A model generated the notes under the pieces. It was not told where the DNA came from. It searched no databases and saw only the letters and a program-made list of their open reading frames with translations. Below are positions 57,426 through 64,000 of a stretch of DNA of 64,000 bases, one piece after another. The stretch's first letter is position 1. Each line of letters opens with the position of its first letter. The stretch is taken from positions 1 through 64,000 of the forward strand of contig NZ_CP132932.1 in assembly GCF_040358985.1 (NCBI RefSeq), in the 5' to 3' direction. This DNA comes from Tunturibacter empetritectus (GTDB taxonomy: Bacteria; Acidobacteriota; Terriglobia; Terriglobales; Acidobacteriaceae). A program made the position numbers and the translations under genes.

Positions 57426-58622
57426 CTAATGATTATCTGGCTGCCTCTGGAGTGCGAGACCCTGCATGTCGTCCCATCGCATAGCCAAGCCCCATCCGTA
57501 GAGCGTTCGAGAGTGTTTGTCGTCGTCGTGGATCGAGCTATACAGAGCGATCGTGATTTCGTTGCGACCGCGATGCAGTGGAATTTGAATTGAGCTATTT
57601 TCCAAGGAGAGTCGGCCATCAGGACGTTGCCGCTCGGATTCCGGATCATAGAAATTTTTCTCGGAGTTTATCAAAGACCCATTCGCAAAAACCCACACCT
57701 GGCCGATCCAGCCCAACGATACTTTCTTCGTCTGATCCCGGTCAGAATCAACATAGGTTTTAAGCCAAGTCAAGGACGACGGCTCCTTAGAAGCGCTGTA
57801 CTGCCGATTGAGATTCACGACTCCAAATCGTTCGGAGCGGATAGGCTTCCACATCTTCGGATCTTGGGGCCTCTCCGCGTACACGGGATCCGATCCATAG
57901 TGCAACGCCGTCACGGGCCCCAGTTGTCACTCATGAACAATTCCAGCATCTTCCGCGATGCTGTCGTTAAGCGGAACTGGGGACAGACCGTCTGTTTTGC
58001 CCGGCGTGACCACAAGATTGGCAAAGGCCGCTGGGCCGTGCAGCTCCAAGCCACCCTGCTGGGTATCTCCAAGGAGTTCACCAACCTCAAGCGTAGGTTG
58101 AACTGAGTCATTGATGAAGACGTTCATCCGTTTTCCCGAAACCACAAGCCGCACGTGATTCCAGCCGTCGGCGAAGACAGGAGCCCGCTTCTGGTACTCG
58201 GGATAGACGTTCCAAAGCATAAAGCCATTGATTACGGGGCTGTACTGAATGCAGTCGTTTTCGGCCCTGCAGTCAGGAAGACTACGTACGTAGAACTCTT
58301 CGCCGTTCTGATGATCTCGCTGCCTGAAGCGTATGCCCGGTATATCGTCGGCCAGCGGCTTCATATCGAACTCGATCGTTCCATCACGAAAGGACAGTTC
58401 GTTGAGAGCGAGATCCCCCGATTTTAGAACGATCATTCCTTCCGGGAATCCTTCCTTCATAACATATTGCAGGTCAGGCTTGTCGCTGACGGGATGCCAA
58501 TGACTTGATGTCATCAGGATCACTTGGCTTGTCGCAACCTCAAGCTCCGCTGCGCTGATGGTGTTAGGCAGAGAGAGGCAAAGTGAAGCTATGAGTACAC
58601 CCAGTTGAAACCTATGCATCAT
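57426..58622 (-). pseudogene. Secreted lectin/glucanase-fold protein with one in-frame TGA
   Basis: A single frame of 399 codons. AAAGGA ribosome site, signal peptide MMHRFQLGVLIASLCLSLP, then a concanavalin-A-like domain (DGTIEFDMKPLADDIPGIRF, DGWNHVRLVVSGKRMNVFIN, GLELHGPAAFANLVV). A second jelly-roll-like domain follows (KVSLGWIGQVWVFANGSLI, IPLHRGRNEITIALYSS). TGA at 57927-57929 lies between IVHE and QLGPVTALHYGSDP, where a Trp would fit. No frameshift was found. It probably bound a glycan at the cell surface. Confidence 0.78.
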
Positions 58623-58781
58623 TGTCCTTTTTGTTCTTTAATCCTGCCGCTCTTACTCAGTGCCGAGAGGAACGTTACAGAGTGGGCTAACGAATCAAAC
58701 GCCGGAGAACGACGGAGATCTGCACCCAGGAACTGCGACGCCGGTGCCGACGACCAGACACCTGGCAATCGGCACGGACGC

Positions 58782-59315
58782 TTATGACTTGTGTGGATTT
58801 GACGAGTAGGTAATTGCGGCTATCCTCCAACCGTCGCTCCCTCTAACCAAGACCCAAGTCTCACTCCCGCGATTCTGTTCTATGCCATCTACCAGGAATA
58901 TGAAGTCAAAATACACCGAAGCAATCGTCCCGTCGCTGTTTTGCTGAAGGTGTGTATGCGTCGGGTTGAAGCTGGCTTTTGAGGTTGATACGATCTTTGC
59001 GAAATCCGTGAAGCTTCCGACACGAATCTTCTGCGCATCGGGAGACTTTGCTTTAGCACGGGCGTAAGCCTCATCAGAAAGAACGTTGAGCCACATACTG
59101 CCATGGGGAATGAACAGACTGGCTAGCCGAGATCCGTCGTGATTCAGAACAGCTTCGTGGTAGGCGTCGATCACATGCTGAACGTCGACAGTATCCGACG
59201 CGGTATTGGCAGGGACAACCTTGTTGCCCTCAGCAGGTAGTGCGGTTTGAGCGAAGCTCGCGGTGCCGATCAAAATTGCTAGAGCAAAAACGAGTCCGCT
59301 GGTGAAACGCTTCAT
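58782..59315 (-). CDS. Secreted SnoaL/NTF2-fold protein
   Basis: 177 residues from ATG 59315, with AAGGAGAG before it; the frame extends 30 bp further upstream. Signal peptide MKRFTSGLVFALAILIGTA, then a cone-shaped NTF2/SnoaL-like fold: VQHVIDAYHEAVLNHDGSRL, LFIPHGSMW, ASVYFDFIFLVDG and SETWVLVRGSDGWRIAAITY. Such proteins bind or isomerise small molecules, or act as lumazine-like or ketosteroid-isomerase-like enzymes; no specific activity can be assigned. It stands alone, divergent from the LytS-type kinase gene. Confidence 0.82.
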   Translation of the reverse strand: MKRFTSGLVFALAILIGTASFAQTALPAEGNKVVPANTASDTVDVQHVIDAYHEAVLNHDGSRLASLFIPHGSMWLNVLSDEAYARAKAKSPDAQKIRVGSFTDFAKIVSTSKASFNPTHTHLQQNSDGTIASVYFDFIFLVDGIEQNRGSETWVLVRGSDGWRIAAITYSSNPHKS

Positions 59316-59572
59316 GTGTTCTCTCCTTGAAGACGAAGCCCGCAAAGGTCACACTTGTATGTGAGAGCACGGATGTCTAACGTGAATCTACGCAAATTCA
59401 CCCCGAAGATGGACGATATGTTCTGAAGCGGCTGGCGATTGCAGATCGGTATAGAAATAGAACGAAAGGGATGCGGAACAAAGCACAACGAGAACTTGTG
59501 TTCTTTTAATGACCACTCCACCACAGAAGACGGTCACGTCAGCCGACGTGTTCTGTCAGAATTAGAGAAGCA

Positions 59573-60664
59573 ATGATGAAAAGCACTCTCAGATGGACGG
59601 CCGTTTCAGTTGTCTTTTGGACGGCTATTGCGGTGATCTTTGCTTTGCCTCAGCTAGGACAGAATAGCAATCTGCATAAGGTCCTTACTTCAGCGTTAGC
59701 ACAATGGTGGTCCTGGGGAATCTTAGTTCCAGCCATTTTGGCGTTGGACCATGTCCTTCCTTTTTCAGCGCAACGGATTCTGCCGCGTCTCATCGCGCAC
59801 TTCGTTTTAGGACCCTTTGTGACGGTAGTGTATTCCTACGTCGAGACCGTTTTGAAAGCTCTGCTAGGCGTAGGTGCCTGGTCCAGGTTGTCCGGTGCGA
59901 CAGTCATTACGGAAGCTCTCAGGGAGATGTTCTGGAGCATGCTCGTGTACAGTCTCATCGTTGGCGTGTGGGAAGCCTACCTATACCACCAGCGCTATGT
60001 CTCCGTTGAACTGCAGATGGAGCGAATGCAAAGGAACTTTTCAGAAGCTCGCCTCAACGCTTTGCGCATGCAGTTAGACCCACATTTCCTCTTCAATGCA
60101 CTCAACACCGTATCTTCACAGGTCGAACGTGAACCCAAACTTGCGAGAAAAATGATCGAACACCTCGGCGATTTGCTACGCTTTTCGCTGAACTCACAAG
60201 GAGTTCACGAGATATCACTTGCAGAAGAGTTAGCGTTTGTTGACCACTATCTGGCCATACAAAAGATCCGCTTTGGCGATGCGTTGAAAATAGAGACGAA
60301 TATCGCGCCAGACGTAAGAGACGCCTTGGTTCCCAGTCTTTTCATTCAGCCATTGGTGGAAAATGCCATTCGGCACGGTATTTCGAAGAGGACTCGGGGC
60401 GGGTCCATTGTTTTGCGTGCGCGGCATTTCGAGAAGAGACTCTTCATTCAAGTGCTGGACGACGGCGTGGGATTACCCTCTGGCTAGTCGTTCGATACTC
60501 ATAAGGGCGTGGGTCTTTCGGTGACACGAGAGCGATTCGCCGGATTGTACCCCGGCGACACGAGCCAATTCGACGTCAGGCGGAGAAGTGAGGGCGGAAC
60601 AGAGGTGTCCATTTCATTTCCGTTGCACAAACGAAAGGAGACAGATGACGGCCTTACAACCTGA
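59573..60664 (+). pseudogene. LytS/YehU-type histidine kinase interrupted by an in-frame TAG
   Basis: The first 304 residues are open: four or so membrane spans (about 10-135), a short coiled segment, the His_kinase domain with His171 in QLDPHFLFNALNTV, and the N-box PLVENAIRHGI. DDGVGLPSG is followed by TAG at 60485-60487. The same frame then goes on SFDTHKGVGLSVTRERFAGL to TGA 60662-60664, which is the rest of the ATP-binding domain; a Trp fits the stop position. As written the kinase loses its G2 box and should be inactive. Its LytTR partner overlaps the restored end by 20 bp and is intact. Confidence 0.83.
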
Positions 60665-61430
60665 TGGCATCCGGGCACTCGTCGTGGATGACGAAGCTCC
60701 TGCACGCCAGCGCATCTCCGACCTGTTGAAACAAGATACAGAATTGCGTTCGCTGCAAGAAGCAGGCGACGGCGAGACGGCAGTCCGAATGATCCTCACC
60801 GAGGAACCCAACCTCGTCCTTCTGGACGTGCAGATGCCTGAACTGAACGGCCTAAAGGTGATTGAAGCAGTTGGACCGGAGAATATGCCCCTTACAGTTT
60901 TTGTCACTGCGTATGACCAGCACGCCATTCGGGCCTTCGAAGCAAATGCATTGGACTATCTCCTCAAGCCGTTCAGCGATGAGCGGTTCGAGGCGATGCT
61001 GACGCGGGTCAAGAGGCGTAGGGATGACCTCCATCTTCGGGAGTTCGGCGAAAACGTTGCGCAGGTGATCGCGATGCAAGCGACCCAACCGCGTTATTTG
61101 GACCGACTGGCAGTCAAGACGGATGGAATCACAAGATTCGTGCGTGTGAAGGACATAGAATGGATCGAAGCGGCGGGGGTCTATGTCACCCTCCACACTT
61201 CCGGGAAAGAATTTCTTTATCGAGCCGCGTTAACTGATTTGACGGAAAGTCTCGACCCAAGTCTCTTTCTTCGGATACATCGCTCTTTCATCGTTAATAT
61301 TGAAAATATCGTCCAGTTGGAGTCCCTTTCACATGGGGAATTCGAGGTTCTCCTAAAAGACGGTTCCCGTCCCCGTGTCAGCAGAACCTATCGCAGCTCA
61401 ATTGAGAAGCGATTTAGACAAAAGCTTTAG
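60645..61430 (+). CDS. LytTR-family response regulator
   Basis: 261 residues from ATG 60645 (AAAGGAG before it; the frame extends to 60588). Receiver domain with VVDDEAPAR, phospho-acceptor Asp61 in LLDVQMPELNG, and Lys108 in YLLKPF. LytTR DNA-binding domain at about 155-258 with RFVRVKDIEWIEAAGVYVTL, FLRIHRSFIVNI and RVSRTYRSSI. The partner would be the LytS-type kinase just upstream, which carries a premature stop, so this regulator may now act without its kinase or be driven by another. Confidence 0.93.
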   Translation: MTALQPDGIRALVVDDEAPARQRISDLLKQDTELRSLQEAGDGETAVRMILTEEPNLVLLDVQMPELNGLKVIEAVGPENMPLTVFVTAYDQHAIRAFEANALDYLLKPFSDERFEAMLTRVKRRRDDLHLREFGENVAQVIAMQATQPRYLDRLAVKTDGITRFVRVKDIEWIEAAGVYVTLHTSGKEFLYRAALTDLTESLDPSLFLRIHRSFIVNIENIVQLESLSHGEFEVLLKDGSRPRVSRTYRSSIEKRFRQKL

Positions 61431-61508
61431 CCCTCATACGTGCGAACCGGGTCTGGCGGGATAAAAAAACAATCGTCTGCTTTTGACACAGCTGATAGCT
61501 GAATTGAG

Positions 61509-63431
61509 ATGACCTTCCGAATGACCTATCTGACCAGAACCCTGTTTCTCCTATCACTATTCGCACTTGCACAATTCCGATTGGCAATTGCCCAGCACGA
61601 TGTGATTGCACACATCTCTGCGTCTTTGCCTCCCGGTCGACCATTTCAAGGGCAGATCGATTTGTCGGTGACTGCAACCGACATGAATCACCAGATTTTC
61701 GTAGTGCGTGAGATTATCACGATCCAAACGCGGGGTCCGCTCACGTTGCTTTACCCGGAGTGGGAACCGGGCAGTCATGCTCCCACGGCGTCGGTGGCAG
61801 AGCTGGCAGGTCTCATAATTCATGCGAACGATCAGAGGATCGAGTGGCTCCGGGACCCGATTCAAACGCATGCGTTCCATATCGAAGTGCCAGCAGGAAC
61901 AAAGACGATCTCAGTCGAATTTGAGTTTCTTGCACTTCGTTCTGCGGCCCTTCTACGTCCGGGGATGATCGAAGTACCCTGGCATCGCCTGCTGGTCTAC
62001 CCGGCGAACTACTCCCTCAAGAATCTTCCGGTTGTCGCACGACTTACACTTCCTGAAGGTATGCATCCGTTCACTTCATTGGACGTAGCAAAGACAGAGA
62101 GCCACACATTCATCTTTGCTCCGACAACGCTGGATGATCTGGTGGATGCACCTGTCTACGCCGGTCGCTATTGGCTGCAACGTGAGTTAGGTCAGAATGA
62201 CGGAGCGCCGGTAAGGCTTGATGTGCTCGCGGATCGGGCAAACCAGATATCGGTCACGCAAGACGAAGTGAAGAAGCTCCACGACATGATCACGCAGACC
62301 AAACTTGTCTTCGGTCCGGCACCATTCCATCATTATGACGCGATCCTTACTCTTAGCGACGTGCTTTCTCCAGGCGGAGGCATCGAGCATACCGAGGAAG
62401 GAGAGAACAATCTGCCGGCCGACTACTTCACCAATCTGCCGGATCAATTGATGAACCGTGATCTCGTCGTTCACGAATATGTGCATGCCTGGAATGGCCG
62501 TTTTCGACAGCCTGCCGATCTTTGGTCACCCAACCTGAATACCCCCGTACGCGACAGCATGCTTTGGGTCTATGAAGGGCAGACAGAATTCTGGGGACGT
62601 GTGCTCGCGGCCCGTGCCGAACTTCGCACCTATCAGGAGACTCTAGATCGACTGGCCATGGATGCAGCCCTGGTCGCGAACCGTAAAGGGCGCACTTGGA
62701 AAACGCTCGCAGATAGCAATAACGACCCGCTCTACATGGCAGGACACCCTATCGCATGGCGTGACTGGCAACGACGGGAAGACTACTATCCAGAAGGTGT
62801 TCTGCTGTGGCTTGATATGGACGCGCGCCTGCAAGAGATAAGCGGTGGCCAACGAACACTCGATGATTTCGCGCACCTCTTTTTTGCTACCCATGGTGCT
62901 GTAGGAAAAATCAGCACCTATACGTTTGAAGATGTATGCAGCGCTTTGAATGCAATCATTAAGGACGACTGGGCAGCGAGACTTCGCAGACATCTGGAAT
63001 CGCACTACGACAACGATGCTGTGGCAGGTCTCGCGAGAGCTGGCTGGCGTTTGGTCTACAAGGACTCACCAACAGAGACGTTTCGCCAGGACGAGACAGA
63101 GTCAGGTGTCAGCAACCTCGACTACTCGATTGGTCTACAGGTACGGTCTGACGGCACAGTGCGATCGGTCGTCTGGGACGGGCCCGCATTCATTGCCGGT
63201 CTCGCTCCTGGCTCCCGGATCACGGCGGTCAATGGACAGCCGTTCACCTTCGAGACGATAGAGCACGCAGTGAACCTGGCGCAATCATCAACGCTCTCAT
63301 TGACATTTGAGGTGAACAACATGGTGCAGACCGCGGTCGTCGATTACCACGGAGGTTTGCGGTACCCATACCTGGAACGTATTCCTGACAGGATTGATCG
63401 CCTTACACCCTTGCTGGCAGCCCGGAAATAA
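61509..63431 (+). CDS. Secreted M61-family (glycyl aminopeptidase-like) metallopeptidase
   Basis: 640 residues, signal peptide at about 1-27 (LFLLSLFALAQFRLAIA). N-terminal beta-rich domain (PEWEPGSHAPT), then the gluzincin catalytic domain with HEYVHAW near residue 320 (HExxH) and the third ligand Glu in VYEGQTEFW. A PDZ-like domain at about 530-625 (GPAFIAGLAPGSRITAVNGQ) closes it. It removes N-terminal Gly/Ala from peptides in the periplasm or outside the cell. No lesion seen; it is the intact paralogue of the broken gene at 49624. Confidence 0.9.
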   Translation: MTFRMTYLTRTLFLLSLFALAQFRLAIAQHDVIAHISASLPPGRPFQGQIDLSVTATDMNHQIFVVREIITIQTRGPLTLLYPEWEPGSHAPTASVAELAGLIIHANDQRIEWLRDPIQTHAFHIEVPAGTKTISVEFEFLALRSAALLRPGMIEVPWHRLLVYPANYSLKNLPVVARLTLPEGMHPFTSLDVAKTESHTFIFAPTTLDDLVDAPVYAGRYWLQRELGQNDGAPVRLDVLADRANQISVTQDEVKKLHDMITQTKLVFGPAPFHHYDAILTLSDVLSPGGGIEHTEEGENNLPADYFTNLPDQLMNRDLVVHEYVHAWNGRFRQPADLWSPNLNTPVRDSMLWVYEGQTEFWGRVLAARAELRTYQETLDRLAMDAALVANRKGRTWKTLADSNNDPLYMAGHPIAWRDWQRREDYYPEGVLLWLDMDARLQEISGGQRTLDDFAHLFFATHGAVGKISTYTFEDVCSALNAIIKDDWAARLRRHLESHYDNDAVAGLARAGWRLVYKDSPTETFRQDETESGVSNLDYSIGLQVRSDGTVRSVVWDGPAFIAGLAPGSRITAVNGQPFTFETIEHAVNLAQSSTLSLTFEVNNMVQTAVVDYHGGLRYPYLERIPDRIDRLTPLLAARK

Positions 63432-63667
63432 TGAGCAACACGAACGTCGGACCGGGAACCTGCGCACCAAAGCCTTTCAAACGGGACTCTTTGCTATCGA
63501 GACAGCACTTCGGGTTGTTTCAGTTGCAACTCGGATTTGATTTTCGGATGACCTATGCCTTCTAGAGGAAAGCGACGAAAAGCATCACGACCCAAGCACA
63601 ATTAAGCTGGCGAAGGATCGACTAATAATATGCATCAAGACTCGACAGGTTCGACTCGGCTAGTGGA

Positions 63668-64000
63668 TCAAGCGAAAGAGGGGTAGCACCAATCGTCAAA
63701 TGTCGCGGCCAACAACCCATGACCTACTTGAACGATTTTCTTCTTACTATAGGTCTTTTGTAGAAACTTAACGATCTCCTCCACATCGCGGGTCATCTGT
63801 TCAAGAGTCGTCGTGGCCCAACGATCTTCGGGTCGTTCGCCGTATAGGTCTTTCCAGCCCCGCGCTGGTCTAATTCCACCCTGGTGAAGTAGGCTACTCA
63901 AGGAGTCTGAAACGTATAATCCGCCGTCATCGTCGACGAGCCCGGTCCACCCTGCCCCTTGGGCCTCTACCGAATGATATTTCGTGATTTCATCCTCACA
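63668..64000 (-). pseudogene. Relic of an alpha/beta hydrolase (proline-iminopeptidase-like), runs off the right edge
   Basis: Minus strand. From the edge inward one frame gives FQTP-stop-VAYFTRVELDQRGAGKTY; then the frame shifts to GERPEDRWATTTLEQMTRDV and EEIVKFLQKTYSKKKIVQVG, ending HGLLAATFDDWCYPSFA. DQRGAGKTY and GxPEDxxxxTLEQMxxD are characteristic of secreted prolyl-aminopeptidase-like hydrolases. The stop (TGA) sits where FQTPW usually has Trp. The nucleophile elbow after VGH is not preserved. One nonsense change, one frameshift and loss of the C-terminal half are visible. Confidence 0.7.

Noticed and set aside
50284..60487. Genome-wide stop-codon recoding (TAG or TGA read as Trp)
   Set aside because: All three stop codons interrupt genes, and TAG, TGA and TAA also end intact genes here. 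Several affected genes carry frameshifts as well, so ordinary gene decay is simpler.
1..64000. CRISPR array, tRNA, rRNA, insertion sequence or phage genes
   Set aside because: No regularly spaced repeats, tRNA-like cloverleaf, rRNA segments or transposase/integrase motifs were found on reading both strands.

Overview
The window looks like an accessory stretch of chromosome from an Acidobacteriota bacterium (Terriglobia-like). This is inferred from gene families, not from a marker gene. The main clues are several very large histidine kinases built from a periplasmic two-component-regulator propeller, a Y_Y_Y domain and a HisKA_3 kinase core; an Oar-type TonB receptor with an N-terminal carboxypeptidase-regulatory-like domain; and many secreted, DUF4331, porin and glycosidase genes. 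No rRNA, tRNA, CRISPR array, transposase or phage gene was seen.

Layout. 0.3-7.4 kb: a plus-strand run of SDR dehydrogenase, aquaporin-like channel, GMC oxidoreductase, secreted VOC protein and a large MGH1/GH63-like glucosidase; the last three overlap by 4 bp. 7.6-13.3 kb: a secreted metallo-beta-lactamase-fold hydrolase, a beta-barrel porin, two DUF4331 paralogues (one with a Tat signal) and a second aquaporin. 13.5-24.5 kb: a propeller kinase, MarC, a GH15 glucoamylase-like enzyme, a broken propeller kinase and an ECF sigma factor. 24.9-27.4 kb: an outer-membrane barrel, a periplasmic HMA (MerP-like) protein and a kinase whose sensor half is a MerT-like membrane protein; this is the most unusual locus. 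27.9-39.8 kb: two more propeller kinases, two NarL-type response regulators, a membrane protein that keeps only the kinase dimerisation/phosphoacceptor helices, two DM13 genes (one decayed) and a glycogen-debranching-type glucosidase. 40-43.3 kb: type II NADH dehydrogenase (frameshifted near its end) and a thioredoxin-reductase-like flavoprotein with a cNMP-binding domain.

The right third (43.5-64 kb) is rich in decaying genes. These are relics of a NiCoT nickel/cobalt transporter and a GH13 glucosidase, an M61 peptidase with frameshifts and an amber codon, a TonB receptor open except for two in-frame stops, a Dps gene whose middle has been moved and inverted, a secreted lectin-like protein with one in-frame TGA, a LytS-type kinase with one in-frame TAG, and an alpha/beta-hydrolase relic at the edge. 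Intact genes among them include a DsbA-like protein, a TPR protein, an OprB porin, a cytochrome P460, a SnoaL-like protein, a LytTR regulator and an M61 peptidase.

A short imperfect dyad, best written CCTGTA-GAAAAN-TAYAGG, recurs about fifteen times outside reading frames, mostly 100-180 bp upstream of start codons on either strand. It sits before the SDR run, DUF4331/aquaporin, GH15, the broken kinase, the sigma factor, the barrel/HMA/MerT-kinase operon, the DHp-only gene, DM13, OprB and P460. This suggests that much of the window is one regulon. The content (glycogen/maltodextrin hydrolases, water channels, Dps, DM13, NDH-2, P460, metal handling, extracytoplasmic sensing) fits a stress and carbon-reserve island, but that reading is inference.
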